A stretch of 64,000 nt of DNA, taken from contig CP142452.1 in NCBI GenBank assembly GCA_038049695.1, positions 48,318,501-48,382,500 of the forward strand. The letters run 5' to 3'. Position 1 is the first letter of the stretch, and each line of letters begins with the position of its first letter. The notes under the pieces are model-generated. The model saw nothing but the letters and a program-made list of their open reading frames with translations. It made no database searches and was not told the DNA's origin. The stretch is from Cinnamomum chago. Its lineage: Eukaryota > Streptophyta > Magnoliopsida > Laurales > Lauraceae. Positions 1-11,556 of the stretch are shown one piece after another. The translations under genes were made by a program, and so were the position numbers.

Positions 1-198
1 CCATTGTCTTCATCTCTTCTTTTTTGGGCATCTCTAGGTAAGAGCTTCAACCCACCTTTTTGATGAAGCCTTTTTAGTTCCAAAAGTTCTTGTTTTTTTC
101 ATACATGCAAACCCTTTTGTGGAAATGGATTTCTTTATTTTCATTTTTGTTGAGTTTTGAATAGATTTTCATGGGGTTTTTGTAGTGTTTGGCTTAGC
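1..198 (+). mobile_element. Tekay-like Gypsy LTR, internal fragment cut by the window edge
   Basis: These 198 bases match 32306-32503 with only two substitutions that I can count. There they lie inside a Tekay-like LTR that begins at 31598 just after a polypurine tract. This is therefore the part of a Tekay-type LTR that precedes a Tat insertion. The rest of this LTR lies left of the window, and its downstream half is not found next to the Tat element. Confidence 0.75.
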
Positions 199-349
199 CA
201 CCAAAAATGTCACTTTGCCTCTTCACATCAAAAGCTACATGGAGCCGCATCCTACCAAAAATAGGCAGGCGCCACTTCAAGCATCAGATCTTGTCAGAAT
301 CAAACAAAAACTGCAAGGTCATTCAAAACAGCCAAAAGAGAGGTACACA

Positions 350-1160
350 TGAAGTTTCGGGCCATTCCGATATCATTTGGCCTAGCTTCACTTCTCCAAC
401 AGCTAAGCAGCAGCTCCCGGCGGCGACAGTGTCGAAGACCCCAAATCTTCGATCAGAGCCTACGGATGGTCTCAAAATACCTCCGAAAGGCTACATGTCA
501 AGTTTCAAGTCAAACCGACACCGTTTGACCCTCCATCAACTCTCGAGCAGTAAAATCAACCCCTTAGGTAGCGAGAACTACCGAGGTCGTCAATCATCAA
601 ACAGAGCACATAGGCGGCTTCTGCATACCTCAAAAGGGCGGCGCATCAAATTTCAGGTCATTCTGACAACGTTTGACCCACTTTCGATGCTCGGGAACAA
701 AATCAAAGCCTACCGGCGGCGGAGCACCCCGGGACCATGGCACCCAATTCGGAGCTTGTGGATCATCTCAAAATGACTCCAGTAGGCTCCCCATCAAATT
801 TCAGGTCAATCGGACATCGTTTGACCAAAAGTCAAAGCTCGGCATTTCCCTCGCGGTGAAATAAAGGCAAGCGTTTGCATGACCCCAAACAGCTTCAAAG
901 CTCAAACTAAAGCCTATGGTTGGTCATATCTACTGATGAGGGAGTCACACGTCAAATTTCAGGTCAATCGGACATCGTTTGACCAAAAGTCAAAGCTCGA
1001 CATTTCCCTCGTGGTGAAATCAAGTCAAGCATTTGTGGGCCCCCAAACGGCTTCAAAACCTGACCAAAAGCCTATGGTTGGTCTCGTCTACTGCTCAAGA
1101 AGCTACACGTCGAATTTCAGGTCATTCCGACATCGTTTGACCTAGTTTCGACGCTTGACA
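350..1160 (+). repeat. Degenerate ~150 bp tandem repeat in Tat LTR U3
   Basis: Six diverged units each carry a core like TTTCAGGTCATTCCGACATC followed by GTTTGACC. The cores start near 350, 496, 647, 795, 952 and 1112, giving spacings of 146-160 bp. The same array is present in the second LTR copy at about 32655-33470. Units 4 and 5 are the most alike. The array occupies much of the region upstream of the promoter. Confidence 0.75.
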
Positions 1161-1361
1161 AAAAATCAGCAGTTCTCCACAGCAAAGTCTTCGGCTTTTT
1201 AGAAAATGGGAAACTTTGCGATCCGATTTGCATGGCTTCTCGTCAGGTTTTCTTGAGGGAAATCCAGCCAATAAATGAGAGGAAATTCCAAGAAAAATGC
1301 AGGAGAAAACAGAAGCGAAAACGGATGAAAAACGACGAAGAAAAGGCGACCGGAAGACGGC

Positions 1362-1389
1362 CGACCATGGGGCACAAACCCCATGGTCG
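1362..1389. other. 11 bp perfect inverted repeat (hairpin) in Tat LTR
   Basis: Arm CGACCATGGGG (1362-1372), a 6-base loop (1373-1378) and arm CCCCATGGTCG (1379-1389). The same hairpin is at 33675-33702 in the second LTR. It is GC-rich within a lower-GC LTR and lies about 700 bp upstream of the TATA box. Function unknown. Confidence 0.6.
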
Positions 1390-2094
1390 CCGGCGACCAT
1401 GCCAGGACCTCGCCCAAAAACCCCGTTTTTCGGGTACTTTTCGCGTTTCGAGTTGATTGGCCCCTGTGATTTTTCCAAAATCTGATTTTTTGTGCATGAT
1501 ATCCGTCGATCTTCATCAACATCACGGATCCATCATTGGAATCATTAGATCATCATCGGACGCCTCAAGATCGTCAAACGGCTGACCAAGAAAGCACACT
1601 TTTTGCCCGCCCGATCGCGAAATCGAGTGGACAGATGTTGCTGGCCCGCTGACATCAACCAATGTTTGAAATTGGATCACCATCCGATATCAAATAGCAT
1701 GTGGGTCCATTGGTGATCATCGCAAGAAGAATCCCAAAGGACGCGGCACGGCCCGCGACTCTTCAAACGCCCGGGCAATCAATTAATGAAGTTAAATGAC
1801 CCGTTTATGGCAAGTTAATGCGGTCATTAACCCATTATCTTGGACGGCCCAATCAGAAGCCTTCGTTTAGGAGTTACAAGTCCAAGCAATCATGGCATTC
1901 AAGCCATGAAACTCCTAACATAATGGAGATTAAAGGCAACTAAATGCCCATGACTCTCCTTTGGCCAATGAAATCCAAGGGTCAGGAGTTACAAAACAAA
2001 AAGCAATTAAACCTGTAACTCCTCCCATAACTTGGCTTTATTGCCATAATTGCCATAAATGACCATAAACCACTCCTAAAGGCCACCAAAAGCC

Positions 2095-2102
2095 TATAAA
2101 TA
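2095..2102 (+). promoter_or_regulatory. TATA box of the Tat LTR
   Basis: TATAAATA lies in the last third of the LTR, with about 900 bp of LTR downstream for R-U5. It is conserved at 34408-34415 in the other LTR copy. Transcription would be expected to start near 2125-2135, where a 9 bp repeat run begins. Confidence 0.6.
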
Positions 2103-2127
2103 GGAGTCCCCTCCAAGCATTCCAGGG

Positions 2128-2192
2128 ATCAGAATGATCAGAAGCATCAGAATCATCAGAAGGATCAGAAGCATCAGAAGCATCGAAATCAT
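2128..2192 (+). repeat. 9 bp repeat run (ATCAGAAGC-like) at the expected start of R
   Basis: About seven imperfect copies of a 9-mer such as ATCAGAAGC lie directly downstream of the TATA box. The second LTR (from 34440) has one unit fewer, a simple 9 bp length difference. Confidence 0.7.
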
Positions 2193-2676
2193 CAGCAATT
2201 CCTGCTCTAGAGATCCACAGAAAAATCGCCAGAAAATCGTTCAAAATTCCTCGAAGAAATCTCTACAACTCTGCTCCTTCAAGAAAACTCGGCTACAACA
2301 AGCACTACAAGGTGATCAAAGCCCTTTGGGGGGCTACCCCCCCCAAAGGCCACCTCTCCTTCTATCCAACATGGCTAGATGCGGCTTTTCAGTCCGTCTA
2401 CTCTCTTTTTTATTGGATATAGGACCTTCCCTTGGTCTTTATCCTCTAAAAAACTGAGGTTTGAGCCATGCCAAAGAATCAAAGCACTATGTTCTCATCT
2501 GAAGGACGATGGCGGAGCCCATACATGAATCGCGACCGTCGATCTGAACGAGCCCTCCCACAATCGCATGAGAAGCTAGATTCCTTTTTCTTACTTTTCT
2601 GTTGTAAATTGTATTTTTTTTAAAAGACAAAAAAAATCACAATTCTTGTCTTTTCATTTTGATGAGATTTGTAAAT

Positions 2677-2749
2677 CGCCTTTTACGGCAAAATCGCCTT
2701 CAACGGCACCAAACCGCCTTCTACGGCACAAAAACGCCTTTCACGGCAT
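2677..2749 (+). repeat. Short CGCCTT..ACGGC tandem repeat near the LTR 3' end
   Basis: Four units of about 18-20 bp have the form CGCCTTTTACGGCA with variants. The second LTR copy (about 34983-35095) has roughly two more units, so the array changes length between copies. Each unit can pair GCC with GGC across about 6 bases. Confidence 0.7.
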
Positions 2750-2997
2750 TCAAAAATTGTCTCTTTCATTAAAGTATATTTGCAATGGAAAACTAGAAAA
2801 AAGTTTCATTTCCCTTTTTACTTGTGAAGGTGAATCTCCGGATCACCATTTCTAAATTCCAAGTATAAAAGAGAAATTGGCATACCCGTACAAAAAAAAA
2901 ACTGATGCCCGTTTTTCCTTTCTTTCCCTCCACCGTACCCCGTCAGCCCCGGGGCGGAGGCAGCTTTGGAAAAAGAGAAAAGACGGGACCATCAAGC

Positions 2998-3015
2998 TGG
3001 CATACCCGGTGGGAC
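2998..3015 (+). other. Candidate primer-binding site of the Tat element
   Basis: Three bases after the LTR end the sequence reads TGGCATACCCGGTGGGAC. The leading TGG fits the complement of a tRNA CCA end. I cannot name the tRNA with confidence. Confidence 0.4.
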
Positions 3016-3206
3016 CCTGTTCATTTGAGAACACAATGTTTGGATTCTTTGGCTCCTTTTAGTTGGTGGCCTATGTTGGATCTTGCATCTAAAAAAAAAC
3101 ACATGAGATGGGATTCTTGGAAATTTCTTCTTTTGAGTTTATTTCCAGTCTTTCTTGTTTCAAAAAAAAAATTCTCAAAAAGAAACAAAATCTGATTTAT
3201 AAAAAT

Positions 3207-4335
3207 TTCAGATTTCCCTCTTTTGGATTCACAGTTGAGAAACTTTGGTTTCTTCCTTTTCGGACTTCGAGATCGCAGAAATGTTGAACTCATTTTCGGA
3301 ATGGAACACCATTCGCTCTCTTCTATGAATCCACAAAAAAAATTTGATTTAAAAAAAAAAACTTCAGATTTCTCCCTTTTGGGTTTAAGTTGAGAAACTT
3401 TGGTTTCTTCCTTTTCGGACTTCGAGATCGCAGAAATGTTGAACTCATTTTCGGAATGGAACACCATTTGCTCTCTTCTATGAATCCACAAAAAAAAATC
3501 TGATTTAAAATTTTTTTTCAGATTTCCCCCTTTTGGATTCACAGTTGAGAAACTTTGGTTTCTTCCTTTTCGGACTTCGAGATCGCAGAAATGTTGAACT
3601 CATTTTCGGAATGGAACACCATTCGCTCTCTTCTATGAATCCACAAAAAAATCTGATTTAAAAAAATTCAGATTTCTCCCTTTTGGGTTTAAGTTGAGAA
3701 ACTTTGGCTTCTTCCTTTTCGGACTTCGAGATCGCAGAAATGTTGAACTCATTTTCGGAATGGAACACCATTCGCTCTCTTCTATGAATCCATAAAAAAA
3801 ATCTTTCAAAAAAAAAAACCACTAAGGTTGCACCAAATGCGTTCTTTGACCAAAGTGGATCTAAGAAAAGCCTTGTCCAGAGTGTGGAGACAGCTAGACT
3901 GTTCTAGGCAAGGGTCCTCCAAACGGGTTCATTAAGTAATCCTACCCTTACCTGGGGGTTGATCTATCAACTGAGGTTTCATAAGATCGAATTGGAGATC
4001 TACGTGAACTCTTAAAAAAAAATCTTCAAAAAAAAAAAAGAACAAAAAAAACTTCTGTCATTTTTGGATTCATATTTGAGAAATCCTGGTTCCTTCCTTT
4101 TCGGACTTCGAGATCGCAGAAATGTTGAACTCATTTTCGGATTGGAATACCATTTTCTCTCTTCTATAAAGTCCAATCTTGACACTTTAAAAAAAAAAAA
4201 CTTCCGTCACTTTTGGATTCACATTTGAGAAATCCTGGTTCCTTCCTTTTCGGACTTTCGAGCTCGCAGAAATGTTGAGCTCATTTTCGGATTGGAATAC
4301 CATTTGCTCTCTTTTATGAATCCAATCTTGACCTT
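3207..4335 (+). repeat. ~150 bp tandem repeat in the Tat leader (4 + 2 units)
   Basis: The marker CGGACTTCGAGATCGCAG recurs at about 3261, 3416, 3571 and 3720 (spacing 149-155 bp). More diverged copies are at 4102 and 4251. Each unit includes a CTCTCTTCTATGAATCCA-like segment followed by an A-rich run. A 250 bp block at about 3800-4050 splits the array into a four-unit and a two-unit part. The unit is unrelated to the U3 repeat. Confidence 0.8.
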
Positions 4336-4715
4336 TCCAAGGATGCGATTTGCAACATTTGTGCCTAGCGGTGCTAGTACGCCCTTTCGGGTCTGCTGTA
4401 TTCGCAACCGACACATTTGTATCTCAACCTTATATCATTTTACCTTGAGTGAGCTTTGCTTCTCGGTAATTTGAATTAAGGTTCACAATTGCTTCTAGCA
4501 GTCACTGGGACGCTCATTCTGAGCTGACCCTACATGCGTTTAGAACAATTGTGCCCTCTATGGTTTTTCTGCCTTCCTCATGTTGCTTGAGCTGGGCCAT
4601 GACCCCTCGAGCGACTTGAAGAGGCGAAACCATAGTATTTTCCATTTATGATCACCATATTCTTGTGATTACTAATGGATATGGTCTTGTTTCAGAAGTT
4701 TCCCAAAAACTAACA

Positions 4716-6584
4716 ATGGCAGCTTCATTAACCATCACCTTTGATGAGAACAAGTACCAGCTGATGCTTCAAGAGAAGCAAACCAAGCGCACCTACAAGC
4801 GCCCCGCCAGTTGCCAAAGCATCACCACCCTTGGCGACTCCCAGAACACCGGGTCGACCTCAACTCCCCGGACCATTGTCTTCGGGTCGCTGGGACCATT
4901 CCCACTTCCCGTAGAAGAAACCGTACCTGCCAAGAAGCAGAGAACCGCCCCTCAACGTATCACTACAGTGATACCAAGGGCGACCATCAGAAAACCTGAA
5001 GCCCGTGGTAACCCCACGAAACCTCAACCTACAAGAAACCAGGTCCGCTCAAAGACTTGGTCTCCAAGGCCTTCACCCAAACAGCGAAGGTCACAAACAT
5101 CAGCAAAGCCAGCCTACCTGGCCCCGCTCAAGGAGAACCGGTTCTACCCTCTCGCATACATGAAAGAGGAGAAACCTACCCTCCGCCAAACAAAACCAAC
5201 TCAGCACGAGCCGGCTTGTTCATACAAGCCCAAAATCAAATCATGCATCGTAAGGCCTCCGCAAGAACCTGCCCAGGCCTGCACACCTGCGAGTCGACCC
5301 TTCCTCTCAACAGGAGCCGAACTCGCCAAATTCAAAGCTTCGCTGCGACGGGCAAAGGACCGCGTCCAGATCCTGTCACTGCCAGTCTTCAAAGAAGACA
5401 AGCTCGGCTGCTGCGCACCAGGGACTACGTCCTTCATTGCTAGAGCACAGCCGGAGCTAACCGAAGCTCAAATCGCTCGTCGTATGCGCCGCCGTGCGGC
5501 ATATCGACAAAAGAGACAAGAGAAGCAAAGAACCCAGGATTCTGCACTTCAGGTCTCCCAAAAATGGGTCGAAAAAGAAAGACCCGACCAAGTTGCTGCT
5601 GTCCATATGGTTGCCAAGACCAGAAGACGTCAGAAGTCAGCAACTAAAATCCATGTCAGACGACCGGTGACTCGCAGCGTCACTCGGACAAGAAGACATC
5701 GAGAAAACTCTCCCGCTCCTTCAAGCCAAGGGCATCAGGGTAATAACTCTTCGAGCTCTTCATCTAAAAGAATGAGCTCTAGCTCAGTCACCAAGACAAT
5801 ATCTTCATTCAACTCTCGAGGAATAAACGTCCTGGTCACAAATGCTGAGCAACCTCCGCCGCATGATGACGTAACCGCACGCATCCAGCAGCTGGAGCAA
5901 GGGCAGCAGAGGATAGAGACTCTAATAGAGAACCTAATTCTCAATCTTCAGCGTCCGCCAAACAATGAAGCTCCTCCGAGCCATCAAGGCGACGAAGAAA
6001 ATGCGGAAAACAGTGAGTCACGCGCCCTTACCAAAAAGGAAGTTGACGATATCCTCGCCAAAGCAAAAGAAGAGGATACACTAAAGGAGCATGGGATCAA
6101 GCCACCATATCCCTTGTGGATGGACTCGGTCCCGTTTCCTACAAAATTCAAGCAACCTACTCTCCAAAGATATACGGGGAAAGGTTCAGCCAGACAACAC
6201 GTCATCCATTTCAAGATCCTGACGGGAGCTATTGCGGATCAAGATGCCCTCAAAATCCGCCTCTTTGCAAGTACCCTAAAAGGTACGGCCTTTGATTGGT
6301 ACTCCACTCTGCCGGAGGACTCCATTCAAAATTGGGCCATGCTGGAGACACGCTTCCTAACCCACTTCAAAGGTGAGGATCATCCTGTTACTATGGCGCA
6401 GCTCTGCAGCCTAAAACAGGGAGAGAGTGAGTCAACATTTGACTTCATTCACAGGTGGAAGGCAATGGCGTACAAATGCTCAGATGTATTGCCACAAGCG
6501 TCGCTAGTCGACATCTGCCGTAACAACATGAGAGCAAGAATCCGCTCCATGATCATCGGCAACAAATCAAAAAAACCTAGGTGA
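4716..6584 (+). pseudogene. gag: Tat-type gag, first segment, with long basic N-terminal extension
   Basis: The start is ATG 4716 (MAASLTITFDE), although the frame is open from about 4665. The first ~400 residues are Arg/Lys/Pro/Ser-rich, with basic clusters such as ARRMRRRAAYRQKRQEK and a poly-Ser stretch. A short coiled-coil-like segment (RIQQLEQGQQRIETLIENLI) follows. The capsid-type retrotransposon gag domain begins near 6100 (PYPLWMDSVPFP) and contains the usual FDWYSTLP, W..LETRFL and F..RWK landmarks. Gag would form the particle that packages the RNA. The frame is broken by one extra A in a run of seven (6569-6575), which brings a stop at 6582. The product continues in the next frame. 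The basic extension resembles in position the extra upstream ORF of Ogre elements, but here it is fused to gag. Confidence 0.8.
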
Positions 6585-6911
6585 ACTCCTGGAAGCAGCT
6601 ATGGAAGCTGAAACGGTGATCAAAGACCTCAACAGTCAGAAATCATCAAAGAAAGAGCCGACCACCATTACAACCTCAAAGCTAAAGAAAAAAGAGGTTC
6701 TCAATGTGCAAACCAAGTCAGCTCCTCAGCCGCCAAAGAAAGCTAAAAACAAAGCTGCAGGTAAAAAGCCTGAACTCTCTGATGCCTTCAAAGAACGAGT
6801 AGAGAAGAAATACCCGTTCGATGAAGATGTTGAAGAAATCTTTGGGGCACTTCTCGCAAACAGCAAACTTACATTGCCTGACCCCAAAAGACCAGGAGAT
6901 TTGGCAAAACC
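6574..6911 (+). pseudogene. gag: Tat-type gag, second segment (+1 frame)
   Basis: After the A-run insertion the gag frame resumes here with LGELLEAAMEAE, the end of the capsid-like domain, then a Lys-rich linker. It runs in this frame to about 6910, where a one-base change moves the true reading to the frame starting at 6912. Past that point this frame shows no family resemblance and stops at 6990. Both breaks are small indels, typical of a decayed element. Confidence 0.75.
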
Positions 6912-8424
6912 AACGATCCTCGGTACTGTCCATACCATCAGATGGTCTCGCATCCTCTTAGTCAATGCTTTGTTGAGAGAGAAAAGATAAATGAGATGTG
7001 GAAAAACGGAGTCATTACCTTCGACAAAAACTATGGGTCTGCCTCCGTCAACATGGTGTCGTGTGGACAAAAACAAAAATCACCAAAAGAGAAGATCACT
7101 ACTTCCTTCAAGGTGATAAAGATGACCCAAACGTCCCAAGAGTTGGTTCCATATCCAACATCAGACGGACAGCCCATATGGGTACACCCCGATCTCCTAG
7201 AAGATGAAAATTGGGAGGTCGTCAAAACAAAGCCAACCGCTCAACAGCGAAGGCAAGCCAGGAGACAACTCCGCAAACTCAAACAGCAGGAGAAAGCTCC
7301 GAAAAAGCAAGAAGTCGTTGAAAAGGCAGAGACCTCCTCTACCGCTTCACTGGGGGCAACAGAAGAGTCGCCTCCCAAGACTTTAAAGGCGGCAAGAAGA
7401 TTCACTCTTGGTGATTTCATGCCACCGCACCTCAAAGATGAAACTACGCAGGGGGCATCATACTCTTGCAACTCGGTGGTCGGATTCCCCATGGATGGAT
7501 ACGAGTCCAGTGACACCGCTAGCGACATCGATGAGTGGGAGGAATCCCTCGAAACAGGAGAATATCTCTCCGACGAGTATTGGATCCCTGAATCTCATCT
7601 TATGCCAGTAATCTGGTATAACCCATTACAGCCGCAAGGATCCTGGTCTGATGATGAAGAAGACCAAGAGGCTGTCCAAGAAAATACTCCAGTGGAACCC
7701 AACCATGTTGAACCACAAGGAGCAGACGAAGAAGAAGATTTGGCCCCCATGCCTGATCTCGATGAATCCGCAAGGATCTTGCAGCACCTTGCTATAGAGC
7801 AAGAACAAGGTCGCATCAATCAGCTTTGTCACAACCCAGCACCGGAAGTTCCTGAAAATCTACAGGAATCTCCTCCGGTAACCCCGAAAAATGAAGAAAG
7901 CTGTTGGATCGATGATCCTCCTACATCTGAGGACGAATCTGATTCCCAACAGTTCATCTTGAAGGCATCTTCTGTCAATGTTACTTGCAATGCAATAGCT
8001 CAGGATGATAATTCCTCACCTTCTCAGGCTTCGTCACCTGGAACAGTGACATCGGAACTCAAACCTCTTCTGACTGATCACCTTGAAGAAATTCCAGCCG
8101 GTGATATCTTCTTCAGAGAAAATCCGGTCAATTGGTCCCAAATGCCCGATCTCATTGGTGATGTCTGGACCGACAAAATATTTGATAAAGAAGGAAAGTT
8201 GCTGGAAGCTGTTCAGGACTTGCTCCCGGAAAATGCTCCATGCAACGCAATTACTGAAGATGGCAATGCTGACACAAAGACATCTTCAGCAAATGAGGAG
8301 GAACAACCCCTCGATCTCGAGGATGATCTTCCAAACAAAGACCCTTCTCTAGAAGCTCTTGAAGTTGGTAGAGGTACCCGTTCTGGCCGGGATTACCACA
8401 AAAACTACAACCAACCTTCTGCTT
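6912..8424 (+). pseudogene. gag: Tat-type gag C-terminal part and acidic gag-PR linker
   Basis: The segment starts in YCPYHQMVSHPLSQCF, the Cys-His motif that takes the place of a CCHC knuckle in Tat gag. It continues with a WEVVKTK segment, a basic stretch, and a long acidic Ser/Glu/Asp-rich linker (about 7500-8300). It ends in a TRSGR-Y motif that in this lineage precedes the protease. The reading is cut at 8424 by a solo LTR and resumes at 11557 in the same frame once the LTR and one TGCTT copy are set aside. The six out-of-place residues and stop just after 8424 belong to the LTR. Confidence 0.75.
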
Positions 8425-11400
8425 TGTAAGACCCCGACCCGAGTGAACCCGATTAGTGCTAATTAAGTTGCGTGTTAGTGCTAAGCTTGATTAGTGATTT
8501 CTGGTTAAGTTGGGTTTCGATTAGCTTTGATTATGGTTTCGGGCTAATTCGATTGTCTTGATTTGCTTTGGTAGCTTGTGGGGCCCTTTGGGGGTTCCCT
8601 TTTCGGCTTTGTATTTTCTCGAGGAATTTCCCGATTTATTGTGGATTATGTTTTTGGCCCGTTGCATGCATCTTGTAGATCTCAACAACTTTCATGTTAA
8701 TCCCGTATTCATTCGAGATCCCGAAACCCGATTTTCATAGCCTAAAGGGCAAAACAGTCATTGCACACCATGTCTGTACCCAAAACTCGATATCCCCAAA
8801 ACCCGAGAAACATGTACTTTTTGGAAACTAGATATTTCGACGATCATTTCTTCCTTCTTCGTCGAACCCATCCGAGGTCCCGAAGTAGATGATTTCAGCT
8901 AATATAGTTCCTTAAGTTGTGGGACCCAAGCTCCCTTTGTTAACAAAAGAGAACCCATCTCTTCTTTCTCATTCACTCTCCATTCTTGTTCCAGCACCAC
9001 TGAGCCTAGGGTTTGCTCTTGTGCTTTTCTTCTTCTTCTTCTTGTTTCTTCATCCCCAAGCCACACCTAGGGCTCATCAATCAAACATTGGAGATCACCA
9101 ATCACTCCCTCATCTCTCAAGCTTTCCATTGGTACCATTTGTGAGGAGAACTCTCCATTCCAAGACCTTCATTGAGCTTACCATTGCCATTAGAGGACCT
9201 TCAAGGTAAGTGATCATTCTCATCTTCTAGATTTGTTGTCTCCTAGGCCATGAGGTACTACATTTGCATTATTGTTGGTTTGTTCATTGTCATTCCTTGT
9301 GTAACCCATTTTAGGGTTGTTTTTGGGATTTTTTATTTGTAGCTTGGCTTTGAGCAATAGAGGTGATAAAAGGCTTGATTTCAACTAGCTTGGACTAGAG
9401 GCAAGTGGATGTTTTGATCTTTATAAGTTCCATGATTTTTTTGGTGTTTTTCACTCATGTCTATTTATTACATTGCTTTGACATAAATGTTCATAATGGA
9501 GCTTTGGTAGTGCATTCATGGTATTGCATTTATGACTTATAAGTGTAGTAATGAATGGCATTTAATTCTTCTCTTGTTTATACCAAAGTACTCTATGGTG
9601 AAATGGTTTCCTTCTTTCTTTGTATGGAATGGGATGTTGATGAAGGAAGTGATGCATGAACAATTATGGGAGCCTTGGGAGAAGTGTAATTAGATGCATT
9701 GGAGGAGCTTTTAGCTCAGTTTTGTGTCAAGGATTAAGTAAAAGTGAGGAGGATGGTTTTGAGGAGGAAAGTGACTCAAAAATCTGAACACAGTGGGTGA
9801 TTCCCGCACTGGCGGTAAGCCTGCGGTCACCCGGCGGTTAGCCGCTTGGTGACTGGCGGCTAACCGCCAGCTAGCCGAAATGTCACGGTGGCTTTTCCAG
9901 AGAGCACACTTCTTCTCCTCGAAACTCAATCAGCTCCACGGTTGGCCAGCGGCTAACCGCCGAACACATCGGCGGCTAACCGCCAGCTAACTGCACTTGG
10001 CGGTCAGCTTTCCAGTAAGCTGCATTTCTCAGCCCAGCCGCGGTCAGCTGTGCGGTCAGCCAGCGGCTAGCCGCCCATCCCAGCGGCGGCTAACCGCCAG
10101 GTAACCGAAATTCCCCAGATTTCGAAAAGCTCCCCGTTCGAGCATTGAGCTTTGTCAATCGAAGGGGATTCACTAGGCATTGCTTGATGCCATCCGAGAA
10201 AGAAACCATATCACAAATATGTCATTCAAAATTTTGGAAAAATCGTAGGAGTGCATAAGGAGCCCGGAATGTCTCAAAACTCAAAGAGTACCAAGTAAGG
10301 GCTATAATAGACATACGGGACCCCTATTCACTTAATTGGATTTCTAAATTGATATTTTAACCGAATTTCATTATAGTGTATTGTTTCACCTCATTCCCAG
10401 GAATTTCATCGCATGACTTGTTTTCTCGAAAGCTTTGGAGCTACAATAGTAACAGTGAATTGCCCCGAAATGTATTGCCCGATATGGAAAGACAGTGTGC
10501 CCTTGAGCACCCCCGTTTTACCATTTATTTACTGTACTTGAATACTTGATATGCCTCGATTGGTTTTATCCTATGAGTCGGCATCACTAAGCTTGGATAC
10601 CTTGTCAGTCTGATCCACTGACTTGGAAATCCCTCTCCCGTCCCGCCAGCTGCAGTTTGGATCCCGATACCCGGTCTAATACCGTGGTCCCGTCCCGATA
10701 CCCGGTTCGCTACCGTGGTCCCGTTCCCGTATAATTATATTGTATATATGTATACGTTGTTTCTCCTCACCTTGTGTGACAGAGATCAACGTCCCGTGAT
10801 ACTGTTGTCACTTTAGTGACAGAGGACTTAGCTTTATGTGATTGCCACCTTGTTAGTTCCCGAATCCTTGGATACCTGATATGTTTTATATTGTTTACTT
10901 GTTCATCGCAAATGATTTATCTATTTTATGAGAGTTCTTGCTTAACTCAGATTTATACGCTTCGCCAGAGATTTTCTTGTTTTAGATATTGTTGTATCCT
11001 TGTTTTCTCTTGCCAGACCGTCGTGTCTGACCCTTTGCTTTGGTACTCAGGTCCCGTTGTCGGCTTCCTTGAGGAGGAGCCGGAGGAGGCGGTAGGCGCG
11101 CCGCAACCTCTAGTCGAGTGGCGTGCTAACGATGTCATGTAGACATCAGATTGCTTTGAGAAGCGTAACATTTTGAGGGGAACTATTTAACCATTCTTTT
11201 GGGTTGTTGTTTTGTGTACATTGGCCTTTGTTGGCCTCTATTTTTGGGAATGTAATTAAATGATATTTTGTCTAACTTTAACAACCATTGGGAAACATGC
11301 TATAAATCATTGCTCATTCTGATACAGTATTTTAGTCTGGTGTTATTGTTTTTATGACCAAGGATGGTTTGACTATTTGATTTGCTACATGCTTCCGCAT

Positions 11401-11551
11401 TTAACAGAAATATTCAATTATGGTTATGATATCCTCACCGCGGACACCTGTGGGAAATTAAATAAATCATATGGTATTATTAAGCAGTTGTGGATCATCC
11501 TAACATCAATATTAGTCCCGATCCCGGATCTCTCGGTCCGGGGTCGCGACA
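8425..11551 (+). mobile_element. Solo LTR of a Tekay-like Gypsy element inside Tat gag-pol
   Basis: 3127 bp, starting TGTAAGACCCCGACCC and ending CCGGGGTCGCGACA. It is flanked by TGCTT at 8420-8424 and 11552-11556. No internal coding region is present, so this is a solo LTR left by LTR-LTR recombination. Removing it restores frame across the gag-PR linker. The same LTR family appears on the minus strand at 51517 and 53847. A cluster of CG-rich palindromes sits about 1.4-1.7 kb from its 5' end. Open frames inside (for example 10816-11142) are not recognisable proteins. Confidence 0.92.
9790..10110. repeat. Cluster of GGCGGCTAACCGCC-type palindromes in the LTR
   Basis: About ten palindromic or near-palindromic motifs fall within 320 bp, including GCGGCTAGCCGC (perfect) and GGCGGCTAACCGCC (one base off), with GGCGGTTAGCCGC and GCGGTCAGC variants. 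The cluster is CG-rich inside an AT-rich LTR. The equivalent position in related LTRs holds TCGCTCGAGCGA instead. Confidence 0.7.
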
Positions 11552-11556
11552 TGCTT

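Larger units (their letters stand above)
199..2994 (+). mobile_element. 5' LTR of a Tat-type Ty3/Gypsy element
   Basis: This block is near-identical to the solo LTR at 32506-35338, whose ends (TGTTGA...CCATCA) are fixed by an AGCTC target duplication. Compared with that copy, this one has lost 8 bp at the junction, including the TGTTGA terminus and the last two bases of the duplication, plus one substitution. It ends at CA (2993-2994), followed by a TGG-starting primer-site candidate and a long leader to gag, so it is the 5' LTR. Inside are ~150 bp U3 repeats, a TATA box at 2095, a 9 bp repeat run just after the expected start site and a short CGCC...CGGC repeat near the 3' end. Open frames across it are not conserved proteins that I recognise. 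Confidence 0.85.
2995..4715 (+). other. Untranslated leader of the Tat element
   Basis: This is 1.7 kb between the 5' LTR and the gag start. It is mostly low-complexity and tandemly repeated (see 3207-4335). A unique-looking block lies at 3800-4050, and non-repetitive sequence runs from 4340 to 4715. Long leaders are common in Tat/Ogre elements. No credible gene was seen. Minus-strand open frames here are translations of the repeat. Confidence 0.65.

Noticed and set aside
207..776. Open frame of 189 codons, repeated as a 199-codon frame at 32490-33089
   Set aside because: It lies wholly inside Tat LTR U3, partly in the 150 bp repeat, and has no recognisable domain. Conservation between the copies is explained by LTR identity.
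1122..1525. Overlapping plus and minus open frames of 74-118 codons, repeated near 33435-33838
   Set aside because: LTR sequence lacking stops in several frames at once around the GC hairpin; no protein family resemblance.
3021..3542. Minus-strand open frame of 173 codons
   Set aside because: It is a translation of the ~150 bp leader repeat, so its protein is internally repetitive and follows the array.
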